Shown piece after piece: positions 36,696 through 44,478 of a stretch of 47,445 nt of DNA; position 1 is the first letter of the stretch; each line of letters starts with the position of its first letter. The stretch is from CAVSPO01 sp963730005. Its GTDB lineage: Bacteria > Actinomycetota > Actinomycetes > Propionibacteriales > Propionibacteriaceae. A program made the position numbers and the translations under genes. The stretch covers positions 1-47,445 of the forward strand of contig CAVSPO010000008.1 in the NCBI GenBank assembly GCA_963730005.1, in the 5' to 3' direction. The notes under the pieces are model-generated. The model was not told the origin of the DNA and did not search any database. It saw only the letters and a list, made by a program, of their open reading frames with translations.

Positions 36696-36746
36696 GACGC
36701 CAGTCGAGCGTGGAAGCTGCACCGACACCACCCCAACTTCAGCCGC

Positions 36747-36761
36747 TAGGCTCAACGGGTG
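36747..36761 (+). promoter_or_regulatory. leaderless promoter of the SIR2 gene
   Basis: TAGGCT at 36747-36752, six bases, then GTG 36759. The SIR2 gene can therefore be expressed separately from the ADP-ribosylglycohydrolase operon. Confidence 0.5.
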
Positions 36762-38320
36762 ATACCCGGGCATGTCTTCGTCGTCCACAGCCGCATGGAG
36801 GATCTGCAGTACGACGCCGCGATCGTTCCCACCGGCAGGAAGCTGAGCGTCCGAAGCTACTGGCAACCCGTATTGAGGGTGCCGACCCTCCAACACGATC
36901 CAGGACACCTCGACACCACCACCGTCCGTCCGCCTGCTTGGCCGCAGCCGTTCGCTCGCATCCCGGTCACGCAGGGGGCGGGCCCGACCCGGCCGACGTG
37001 GTTCATCGACTCGACCGGCCCGGACGTGGATACTCATATGGCCAATCTTGCCGGCGTCCTGGAAGACGTGGCGACTGCGTCGCTGACACCCGGGGCGGGC
37101 CGCGCGCACCCGCTCGTGGTCCTCAACGCGATCGGTGTGGGTGGTGGCGGGTTCGGGCGCCACCGGGGTGCGGTCATCGATCGTCTCCTCACGACCTGCC
37201 AGCACTTCGCAGACGCGCACGCCATCGACTTGGCCATCACCACGCCGAACGCCGCGGACTACGCTGCCATGCAGCACCGCCGGAGGAGGCTGAACGCGTT
37301 CCCCACCCTGTCGCCGAACCACAGGGCTCAGGGTGAGCGTCTGGCTGACCTGGCCCGCAACGGTCACCTTGCCCTGTTCCTCGGGGCCGGGGTGAGCATC
37401 CCCGCCGGGCTTCCCTCGTGGGGGGATCTGCTCGCCCGCCTCAGGGACGCCAGTCGCACCCGTGCGGACGAACTGAAATCCTTGGGGTCCCCTCTCGACC
37501 AGGCCGAACTGCTGCAGCGTCGCCTCGGCGGCGGGCTGGCGCTCAAGGACGAGATCGCCGCCGCGTTTGCGGGAACCACGATTCCCGGCCTCAGCCACCT
37601 CCAACTCGCCACGCTGGGGTGCCGCGAAGTGATCACCACCAACTACGACTCGCTGTACGAGGCGGCAGTGAAAGCCACCCGTCCGCAGGCGGACGCCATC
37701 ACGGTGCTGCCATTCGAGCAGCAAAAGCCCTTCGGGGACTGGATCCTGAAGATGCACGGCGACCTCGCCCACGAAGGCGGCGTCGTCCTCTCCCGCAGCG
37801 ACTTCGTCGGCTACGCAGGAGAAGCCGGCCCAGTGGGAGCAATCGTGCAAGCCCTCATGCTCACCAAGCACCTCCTGGTCGTGGGAACCTCACTCACCGA
37901 CGACAACTTCCTCCGCCTCGCCTACGAAGTGACGAACTACCTCAGGAAGAACCCGGGCGGCAGCGAATCAGCCGCTCCCCCAGAGATCGGTACCGTGCTC
38001 ACCCTCCGGCACGAACCGGCCAAGCGCGACCTCTGGCAAGGCACCTTCACCGTGCTCGGCATGGCCGACACGAGCGCAAGCGTCGGAGAACAGGCCAGAG
38101 CCCTCAGCATCATGCTCGACTACATCGCGATGTGGGCCGCCAAGGACGACTGGCTCCTTGATGAACGGTACGCGGCCCTCCTGGATGACCAGGAAGCGGA
38201 AGTCGCCGAACTCGCAAGAGACCTCCACAGGCGGGTTCAAAGACTGGCAACCCGAGACGACTCCAGCCGTGGATGGCAACGCCTGTCCACGCTGCTGGCC
38301 ACACTCGGCGCTTCAACTGA
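36759..38320 (+). CDS. SIR2-family NAD-consuming protein with macro-like N-terminal domain
   Basis: About 520 residues. SIR2_2-type motifs: FLGAGVSIPAGLPSWGDLL (Gly209 onward), TTNYDSLYE with Asn295 and Asp297, KMHGDL with His333, and LLVVGTSLTDDN. SIR2 proteins of defence systems deplete NAD when triggered. Residues 1-190 start HVFVVHSRMEDLQYDAAIVP and include GVGGGGFGRHRGAVIDRLL; the order (strand-loop-DAxxVP, then a Gly-rich loop) recalls macro domains, which bind ADP-ribose. The open frame actually runs to 39026 through antisense sequence of the next gene. A one-base shift would give TGA at 38318-38320, convergent with the neighbour's stop, so that end is assumed. Confidence 0.8.
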
Positions 38321-39077
38321 CCAGCACGCAGGCTGGCGCCGCCCTGGCGACGCGCCGCTCCCACAACTCGCGGCACCGCGGCATCGCGTAGCTCAGGGCA
38401 AGGAAGACGGCGATGATGATCGGGGACGGCCAGCGTCCGGCTTGGGCTTCGAGGACGACGGCAATGCTGCCGACCACGATCCGGGTGCTCCAGGCGAACT
38501 GAGTCAGCGGGATCCAGGCGAGGCGGCGTCCGATCGCATGCGCGAGGCCGCGGATGAAGTCCCAGGGGATGCTCCAGGCCGTCCAGAGCAGGTCGAAGCG
38601 GGTGTGGCCGTGGCGGAGGCGTCCGACGCCCTGCGCGATCAGAGCGGCGACCTGGCGGGCGTTGATCTCGTTGGCGCGATAGGCGGCCACGACGTCGCGG
38701 CGCAGGAGGACGTGACGGCGTCCCGCGGTGGCGACGGGCGCTCCGCGCGTAACGATCCGGAGACGGACGCCGTCGGCATCCAAATGGTGAGTGGCGATCC
38801 GCCAGGCCAAGACCAACCGGGGCGCCTCGGCTGGGGTGGCGTGGCGGGCGCGGTACGGGACCCGGACGACGGCGTCCTCGCCGAGGCCGGCCGCGAGCAG
38901 CGCACCGAGGGCGATCCCCACGGCGGTGACAGCGAAGCCGACGGCGGTCGGGAGGGCGGCGATGATGACCAGCCAGAGCAGGCTGCTGATGAGGACGTCC
39001 GGGATGACGACGGCGGCCTTGAGTAGCAAGCCGTTGGGGACGGGTCGAGGCGGTCGTGCTCCGAGGGGGTCGGTCAT
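38313..39077 (-). CDS. membrane protein, second degenerate M48-like paralog
   Basis: 254 residues from ATG 39077 (MTDPLGARPPRP). N-terminal hydrophobic segments (DVLISSLLWLVIIAALPTAV, then FAVTAVGIALGALLAAGL) precede TRGAPVATAGRRHVLLRRDV and the degenerate zinc site ALIAQGVGRLRHGHTRFD, where M48 enzymes have HELxH. Homologous by pattern to the protein at 14085-14936. The start overlaps the upstream stop as ATGA, in a three-gene set. No active-site His-Glu pair, so the role is probably structural. Confidence 0.65.
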   Translation of the reverse strand: MTDPLGARPPRPVPNGLLLKAAVVIPDVLISSLLWLVIIAALPTAVGFAVTAVGIALGALLAAGLGEDAVVRVPYRARHATPAEAPRLVLAWRIATHHLDADGVRLRIVTRGAPVATAGRRHVLLRRDVVAAYRANEINARQVAALIAQGVGRLRHGHTRFDLLWTAWSIPWDFIRGLAHAIGRRLAWIPLTQFAWSTRIVVGSIAVVLEAQAGRWPSPIIIAVFLALSYAMPRCRELWERRVARAAPACVLVS

Positions 39078-39527
39078 CGCGGGTCGCCGTCGTCGTCGAA
39101 GAGCGAGGGGTGATCCTCGTCGCTGCGGTAGCCCTGGTCGGCTGATGGCGGCTTGGGCGTCCTCGAGGAGTTGCCCGAGGTCGGCGGCCTTGCGAGAGGC
39201 ACGGGCGAGCAGGGCGACGGCGTCCATCACGGACTCGGCGAGGTCGCGACGGTGGTCGTAGACGTCGAACGCCGCCAGCGAGGCCTGCAGTCCGCGGCAC
39301 AGTTGCTCGAGTGCTTGGGGGAGCAGGTGGCCGACGCCCTTGAGGTCGCCGAGGATCCGGTAGGCGGTCGGTGCGGGGATCGGGCCGTGGCCGGTGAGGT
39401 GGTTGATGGCCCGGATGGCTTCGTACGCGACCTCGGGCCAGCCGGCGATCCGCTCGCCCTCGTCGGTGGAGCCGACCAGGGTGCGGCCGCCGTAGAGCAG
39501 GTTGTCGACGTTGGCGATCACGGTCAT
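39074..39527 (-). CDS. hypothetical protein of the second mobile-type module, one frame break
   Basis: About 150 residues. MTVIANVDNLLYGGRTLVGS opens it, and HLTGHGPIPAPTAYRILGDLKGVGHLL is a helical core; no known domain. A one-base shift near 39150 restores the end DQGYRSDEDHPSLFDDDGDP, whose TGA overlaps the next ATG (ATGA). Its own ATG overlaps the upstream stop likewise. The overlaps on both sides support the corrected reading. Confidence 0.6.
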
Positions 39528-39803
39528 GACCGGTCCTTCTCGTCGGCGAGGTCGGCCAGCCGGGTGGCCTCTTTGAGGGTGGTCTCGCCGTCGGTCCAGG
39601 TGACGACGTCGGCGAGGGTGAGTCCTTCGGTGAGCATCGCCTTGATGGCGGTGCCGGCCTGGCGTTCGAGGGCGTCGCGTTCGCGGAGCGCGACGATCAG
39701 GGTGAGGGCGACGGCGTCGAGACGCTTGTCCCGTTCGGCGGCCGGGGCGCGCCGCTTCGCTTGCGCGGCGGACCGACTGCCCGCTGGTCTTGGTGTCCGT
39801 CAC
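39524..39803 (-). CDS. small coiled-coil protein, second copy, one frame break
   Basis: About 92 residues, starting GTG 39803 (TDTKTSGQSVRRASEAAR). After a one-base break near 39740 it continues AERDKRLDAVALTLIVAL, then LTLADVVTWTDGETTLKEAT. Homologous by eye to 19315-19653. ATGA overlap with the following gene. Together with the membrane paralog this shows that part of the 12-20 kb mobile module recurs here. Confidence 0.55.
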
Positions 39804-39916
39804 GGTGGTTGGCTCCGTTCTGGTGGTGAGTCCTCTCACCCTCCAGAAGCGACCGGAAGCCCTCTCCATGGACACCGGCGCACGGGAGGCTCACACCAGC
39901 GGCCAGCTGGCGGTGG

Positions 39917-40774
39917 CTACTCCGGTGGGAGCATCCGGTCAGCGAAGGCGACAACCGCTGCCACCACGTCGGTGAAGTCGGCTGGGAGGTGCTGGCCGTC
40001 GGGTCCGAGCCCGCGACGATAGGCGGCGTAGGTCGAGGCCCTGACCGTGGCCAGGTTCCCGACGGCGTCCGACAGCGGGCGCAGTTCGACCCCTCGGAAT
40101 GCCGCAGTCGCCTGCATCGCGGCAGCAACCTGCTCGGCGTCGACATCCTTTGTGCGGGTCAGGGTGAAAACGTCGACGAAGTCACGGACGCGGGTGTTCG
40201 CCGGTCCGAGGTGGATCGCGGTCACCAACTTCTCCGCGAGAACGGTCGCCAACGGGTACCCCAGTATCCGGACCGGCGGGTAGCCCGGACGAAGCGCCGG
40301 CAACTCGACCACGCCGGGGGCCGGGGTGACGGGGTCACCGAAGCTGACGTCCAGACGCAGCTTCGCCTGAGCCGTGGCCAGGCGTGCGGCCATGACGACC
40401 CGGACACCCGAGTACCGGGCATCGTCTCGGATGACCGAAGCGGTGGTCGTCCCGGTCAGGTACTCGACACCGTCGTCGCCGGAGATCGAGGCCACTTCCG
40501 CGACCCGGGCGATCACCGACTCCAGGTCGCCGGCCATGTTGCGGGCCAGCGCGTCGGCGTCCACGGTGGGGCGGCGGCTGCCGAACGCAGCCAGCAGCAT
40601 CCCACCCTTGAGCACGAAGTCGTTGACGTACGGTGAGTGGCTCAGTCGCTCCCACCAACGCTCCACCACGTACATGGTGAGCAACTCTTGGGTGCCCCGG
40701 CCTTCGCGCCGGGCACGGTTCTACAGGTCGAGGTAAGCCCGCCCCGCAGGGGTCTCGCGCGTCGGCCGGCTCAC
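39917..40774 (-). CDS. abiEii: AbiEii nucleotidyltransferase toxin with an in-frame amber codon
   Basis: AbiEii toxins are DUF1814 nucleotidyltransferases that arrest growth during phage infection by modifying tRNA or a related target. The full frame starts at GTG 40774 (SRPTRETPAGRAYLDL), overlapping the AbiEi stop as GTGA. Codon 18, at 40723-40721, is TAG where the family has Gln (YLDLQN). After it the frame continues intact: NRARREGRGTQELL, FVLKGGMLLAAFG, then TVDADALARN, which holds the catalytic GG-x-DxD-like pair. A single C-to-T change explains the stop. Without readthrough, only an internal start such as ATG 40675 or 40684 could give a shortened protein. Confidence 0.85.
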
Positions 40775-41358
40775 CGGGCGCTCGCGATGTCGAGGGCCAG
40801 CCGCAGCGGGCCGGCGACGTTCAGGGCCTCGGCGTAGGCGATCACCAGGGCGGGGTTGGCCGCCCGCGTGGCCAGGTAGCGATGGAGGGCCGAGTGGGCG
40901 ACCGGTTCGCCGAACCTGTGCCGCAGCCGCATCAGGTCCACGACCGTGCGGGCGGGATCGTAGATGCGGACCTCCTCTGCCGGGGCAGCCTCGAACGACG
41001 ACAGACCCAACTCGAACGTGCGACGGGTGAACCGGAACACCTGCGTGGGCGGATAGTCCACCTTCGGGTGATGCGCGCCCACCGGCACCGCGATCTGCAC
41101 CGCCGGCGGCAACTCGTCGGTGAGCTCGTGGACGGCAGCCGCGCTCAGGCAACACACGATCGCCTCAGGGGCGCGCCGCGCGACGGCCAGCGCATCGGGA
41201 TAGGACGCCAACAGTGCGTCCCCCCGCCGGAAGACCCCCCGGGACAGCTCGATCACCTCACCACTGTCCCGCCACGCGTACAGGTCCCGGGGGTGCACCC
41301 CCCATTTCCGCGCCTGCTTCGTGGTGAAGGTCGGCGGCAAGTCGGCCAACAGTTGCAT
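40771..41358 (-). CDS. abiEi: AbiEi antitoxin/repressor
   Basis: 195 residues. The N-terminal winged helix (FTTKQARKWGVHPRDLYAWRDSG, then VIELSRGVFRR) is the DNA-binding domain of AbiEi-type transcriptional repressors; the C-terminal domain neutralises AbiEii in type IV toxin-antitoxin pairs. ATG 41358 is set by a TAGGTT box seven bases upstream (leaderless). A 10-bp inverted repeat overlaps both start and promoter, fitting autorepression. Overlaps AbiEii by four bases. Intact, unlike its toxin partner. Confidence 0.9.
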   Translation of the reverse strand: MQLLADLPPTFTTKQARKWGVHPRDLYAWRDSGEVIELSRGVFRRGDALLASYPDALAVARRAPEAIVCCLSAAAVHELTDELPPAVQIAVPVGAHHPKVDYPPTQVFRFTRRTFELGLSSFEAAPAEEVRIYDPARTVVDLMRLRHRFGEPVAHSALHRYLATRAANPALVIAYAEALNVAGPLRLALDIASAR

Positions 41359-41407
41359 GGATAAAAACCTAACATAGTCGCAGCTTATGTATCCTGATTT
41401 TATCCAT
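41356..41407 (-). promoter_or_regulatory. abiE promoter and inverted-repeat operator
   Basis: ATGGATAAAA (41357-41366) and TTTTATCCAT (41398-41407) form a perfect 10-bp inverted repeat, 31 bases apart. The left arm overlaps the start codon and abuts the -10 TAGGTT (41371-41366, minus strand). AbiEi repressors characterised elsewhere bind such repeats in their own promoters. Confidence 0.7.
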
Positions 41408-41522
41408 CGGCGGATCGACGCTGGCGCCAGACTGCCGCGCCACGTGACCGCAACGTCCGCCGAGCCCAAGCCGGCCCCAGCCGGGCCCCCTTCGACGCTT
41501 CGCGGGTTCATCGTTCGGCCGC

Positions 41523-41774
41523 GTGTCGTCGAGCATTCGGTTGAACTTGGCCACCGGGGTGCTGCCCGACGGCCGCCCGGTCGCGGTCACCGGCAGCGCC
41601 GACCGCACGGTCCGGGTCTGGGACCTGCTGACCGGGGGATCGATGGGTGTTCCCCTTAGAGTGTTCGAGCCAGTGGGCTGTCTCACCGCGGGCACGGCGG
41701 GGAAAGCATTCCACGTCTGTATCGGAGGGCCGGGGATCGCGCTGGTGGAGTTTCGGGCCCCGAAGCTGCAGTAG
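41523..41774 (+). pseudogene. WD40-repeat gene fragment
   Basis: One blade of a WD40 propeller is readable: TGVLPDGRPVAVTGSADRTV followed by RVWDLLTG and GVPL. Nothing upstream or downstream extends it, and the rest of the frame is antisense to an integrase remnant. It is debris of a larger regulatory or defence gene. Confidence 0.55.
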
Positions 41775-41799
41775 AACCGGTCCACGGGCTCCCACACAG

Positions 41800-42122
41800 A
41801 ATGGGGCTCAACTCCGAACGCGTTGTCGGTCCAGGCGGATTCGTGGCGGGCGTAGATCAGCACGGTGGAGGTGTGCCTGTGGCGGGTCTGGTTCTGGATG
41901 GCCCGGACGCGGTTCTCAATCAACGGTCCGGTCTGCGCTCGCAGCCTGTTACCGCGCGGGAGTGATCGCCCGAAACAGGGGACCTTCGGTGATGCCGGCC
42001 AGACCCACCCACGCCTGGATCAGCTCGACAGGACACCGACTTGTCGCTTTGGCGCGGGGCAGCACCAGTTCGGGCTGGCTGCCTTCCTGGTTGGTCTTGG
42101 AGCGGGGGATCTGCAGCACCAG
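41800..42122 (-). pseudogene. tyrosine recombinase remnant
   Basis: The minus strand reads LVLQIPRSKTNQEGSQPELV, then CPVELIQAWVGLAGITEGPL and FRAIT. After a frame break near 41965 it continues RGNRLRAQTGPLIENRVRAI and TRHRHTSTVLIYARHESAWT. These are the pre-catalytic and C-terminal parts of an actinobacterial tyrosine recombinase. The segment with the HxxR motif between them is missing, so it is a dead copy. It differs from the integrase at 9296. Confidence 0.6.
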
Positions 42123-42560
42123 CCAGCCCGTTGGGGTTTTCGCGCAGGTCGGGGATCTCGCCGGTTTGGGTGTTGATGAGCATGCCGTCGACGACCCGGA
42201 AGCGCGGTTTGGCGACCGGCGGTGTCACTTCAGGCGTTGGCAGGGTGTGTGTGGCGGCGTCGACGTCTTTGCTATAGAGGTCTGCCCGGTCGTTGGCGGC
42301 TGGGGGGCTGTTGTAGCGGGTGTTGCGGGCGGCCCCGGGGGCAGCCCGGTGGGCGTCTTCGCAGAATCCGCGGTATCTGGCGCGCATGCGGTCGAGGAAG
42401 GATGGCAGGGACTGCCGACCCTTCCAGGGCTCCGGCAAGAGATCGGTTCGCGTTCTGGTGAGTGGCCCCCGAGCGCCAGAGCTCGCCTGCAGATCGGCAT
42501 CTCGTGTCGCGCGCCGCGCCAGGGCAGTTGTGCTCGCTATGCCGCCCTCAGGGCGGCACC
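42123..42560 (-). other. unrecognised open segment in a scar region
   Basis: A leftward frame includes MRARYRGFCEDAHRAAPGAA and ends near DGMLINTQTGEIPDLRENPN before running into the integrase remnant. It may be the 3' end of a gene truncated by the rearrangement. No family recognised. Confidence 0.25.
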
Positions 42561-42597
42561 TGCGTAAGTGGCTGTAGTACATCGTCCGACATCGAGG

Positions 42598-42612
42598 TAG
42601 GATTGGGATGTG
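42598..42612 (+). promoter_or_regulatory. leaderless promoter of the BrnT-like pair
   Basis: TAGGAT at 42598-42603, six bases, GTG 42610. Confidence 0.5.
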
Positions 42613-42933
42613 GGTGAGGTACTCAACTGGGACGAGGAGTCCGCAGGCTACATTCGGGCGCGGGGTGACCGCTATCCAGGTGGCCTGGGCCTCGAGCCGG
42701 AATGGGCCCAGCAGGTCATGAACGACGTCGACCTGGTGGCGTTCGAGCCGGACCCGAAGTCGCGGATGGGGGCCTCGCGCTTCATCGGATTCTCGGCCGA
42801 CGCCAGCCGTGTGCTGGTCGTCATCGCCTTCCGAGACGCCGATGGCGACCTGCACGGCATCAACGCATGGCCGGCGACCGGAGCCGACCTGAGGTTCTAT
42901 CGAGAGGGGACCACCGATGGCGAAGACAATTGA
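42610..42933 (+). CDS. candidate BrnT-like toxin
   Basis: 107 residues. EWAQQVMNDVDLVAFEPDPK, then SRFIGFSADASRVLVVIAFR and INAWPATGADLRFYREG follow the order of BrnT/RelE-type toxins: helix, strand with a family of G-x-S turns, LVVV strand, INAWxA strand, final RxxY. The gene precedes a ribbon-helix-helix gene and overlaps it by 17 bases, the toxin-first order of BrnTA. Sequence similarity is modest; it could be another small RNase-fold toxin. Leaderless GTG start. Confidence 0.55.
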   Translation: MGEVLNWDEESAGYIRARGDRYPGGLGLEPEWAQQVMNDVDLVAFEPDPKSRMGASRFIGFSADASRVLVVIAFRDADGDLHGINAWPATGADLRFYREGTTDGEDN

Positions 42934-43162
42934 TCCGGCTCTGGCTGCCCGCCTTCGGGAGGAGTCCGAGCAGACGCGCGAGGCCGCCTATCCGGCGGGG
43001 GCGCGGCCCACCCGACCAAACCGCAGCAAGGTGTACTCGATCCGCCTGAGCGAGGAGGAACAGGCCCAGGTCGAGCAAGTGGCAGACGCCAAACACCTGC
43101 CCGCGTCCACCCTGGTCCGCTCCTGGATTCTGGACCGACTCAACCAGGAGAAGACCGCCTGA
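42917..43162 (+). CDS. ribbon-helix-helix antitoxin candidate
   Basis: 81 residues. KVYSIRLSEEEQAQVEQVAD plus KHLPASTLVRSWILDRL is a MetJ/Arc-type ribbon-helix-helix, typical of antitoxins that bind their own promoter. The charged N-terminal 30 residues would wrap the toxin. Overlaps the upstream toxin candidate. Confidence 0.7.
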   Translation: MAKTIDPALAARLREESEQTREAAYPAGARPTRPNRSKVYSIRLSEEEQAQVEQVADAKHLPASTLVRSWILDRLNQEKTA

Positions 43163-43203
43163 CCGCCCTCCTCAAATGCCGGAGGGTGCGCGTTGGTGGA
43201 GCG

Positions 43204-43545
43204 CTATCCCCAGAAGATGTGAGTCGGGTCGTTGTCGATCTCGTCCATCAGGATTCGGATGTCCGTGGTGGGCTGAGCGTTGTCGTAGGGGTGGAACTTC
43301 AGGTTCCGGTCTCGCCAGTGGAGGGACCACTGATGGGTGGTCTGGCTGTACGCGAGGCGCGCGATGGGGAGCCGCGACCATTCGGTTCCGCACTCTTCTC
43401 GCCAGGGGGCTCGGCGTTCGACGAGGGTCAGGTGTCGCGCCGCGATCTCGCATTCCATCCGGACCTGGCTGCGGGCGTGCTCGGGCAAGCGCTGCTCACA
43501 CCAGCGGCGCACGCGGGCGACATCGAGGTCAGGTAGGCCAGGCAC
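43204..43545 (-). CDS. DUF3024 domain-containing protein
   Basis: About 113 residues. WCEQRLPEHARSQVRMECEI, TLVERRAPWREECGTEWSRL and ARLAYSQTTHQWSLHWRDRN match the DUF3024 pattern, ending FHPYDNAQPTTDI and DPTHIFWG. This small family of unknown function commonly sits with toxin-antitoxin genes in actinomycetes. GTG 43545 is the likely start; it lacks a strong ribosome site. Confidence 0.75.
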   Translation of the reverse strand: MPGLPDLDVARVRRWCEQRLPEHARSQVRMECEIAARHLTLVERRAPWREECGTEWSRLPIARLAYSQTTHQWSLHWRDRNLKFHPYDNAQPTTDIRILMDEIDNDPTHIFWG

Positions 43546-43580
43546 AAATCCATTCTCGGCGCCGCAAGGTGACCCTGCAA

Positions 43581-43607
43581 ACATGCTGTTTTGCCGCGCA
43601 CGGTGCT
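43581..43607. repeat. junction repeat, copy 1
   Basis: ACATGCTGTTTTGCCGCGCA followed by CGGTGCT, just after the Fic stop. Matches copy 2 at 23 or more of 26 positions. Confidence 0.55.
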
Positions 43608-43609
43608 GG

Positions 43610-44467
43610 CTACTGGGTGGTGCGGCGGACTCCCGGGCGGCGTGACTTCTTGTACTCGTTGACGGCTTTGCGCGTGCTGAGCCATTGGCCGTCGCTGCGT
43701 TGGTGGGCGTCGAGTCGTCCGCGTTGGGCTGCGGCGCGCAGGGCGACGAGGCTGAGATCGGAGTCGACCAGTGCTGCGAGGGGGACGAGTTTCGCGGGCC
43801 CGGCAATGTTGGGGATGATGAAGCGGTTCAGGTTGTCGATCATCGCCCGGGCCAGGATCTCTCCGAGGGGTCCGGTGTCCCCCTTGTCGGCTTGTTGCAT
43901 GGCCCGTAGGTAGGCGGCGCGTTGTTCCTTGAGGATGACCACTGGCGGGTAGCCGAGTCGGACCAGCACAAGATTCAGGGCGAGTCTGCCGGCGCGGCCG
44001 TTGCCGTCGATGAAGGGGTGGATGTCGTGGCGGCGGAAGTTGCCGGGCGATTCCGCCTCCGAGGCGTCCGGGTAGGGGGAGACCTGCCAAACCAGCGTCA
44101 TGGCCAGGTGGTGGATGTGGCGGATCTCCTGGACGGTGATCAGGGTATCGGCGGTCCGGTCACCGGCGCCCATCGCCTCCCGGTACACCCAGGAGGCGGC
44201 GTCCCCGTATCCCTTGACCTCCATGTACTCCCGCAGTGGCTTGGCCCCGACGGCCTTGCCTTGGTCGAGCAGAGTCTCGACCTCGCGCAGGATCAGGGTG
44301 TTGCCTTCCAGGGCGGTGGAGTGGTGTGCCTCAAGGTGCCAGATGTCGGCCCACACGTACGCCGATTCCTCCGGGGAGGGTAGCCCCCCGAAGCGGCTGC
44401 GGAGTTCAGCCAGTTGGCTGTCGAGTCTCGCATAGACCGTTGCGCGGGACGGGCGGCCTCTGGCCAT
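43610..44467 (-). CDS. Fic-domain protein with an internal deletion
   Basis: About 285 residues. Fic proteins AMPylate targets from ATP. HPFIDGNGRAGR (His150 onward) is the active loop, and HSTALEGNT near residue 50 is the [S/T]xxxE[G/N] inhibitory helix of class II Fic proteins. SPGNFRRHDI runs directly into HPFIDGNG; family members have some 35-45 residues between this substrate flap and the active loop, so a piece is missing, perhaps deleted through the repeated HDIxPF/IHPF sequence. Activity is doubtful. The C-terminal end has a winged-helix-like tail. ATG 44467 follows AGGAGG. Confidence 0.85.
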   Translation of the reverse strand: MARGRPSRATVYARLDSQLAELRSRFGGLPSPEESAYVWADIWHLEAHHSTALEGNTLILREVETLLDQGKAVGAKPLREYMEVKGYGDAASWVYREAMGAGDRTADTLITVQEIRHIHHLAMTLVWQVSPYPDASEAESPGNFRRHDIHPFIDGNGRAGRLALNLVLVRLGYPPVVILKEQRAAYLRAMQQADKGDTGPLGEILARAMIDNLNRFIIPNIAGPAKLVPLAALVDSDLSLVALRAAAQRGRLDAHQRSDGQWLSTRKAVNEYKKSRRPGVRRTTQ

Positions 44468-44478
44468 CACGCCTCCTC

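Noticed and set aside
38330..39026. C-terminal extension of the SIR2 protein
   Set aside because: The extension is exactly antisense to the membrane protein gene at 38313-39077 and has shadow-like composition; a lost stop near 38318 is more likely.
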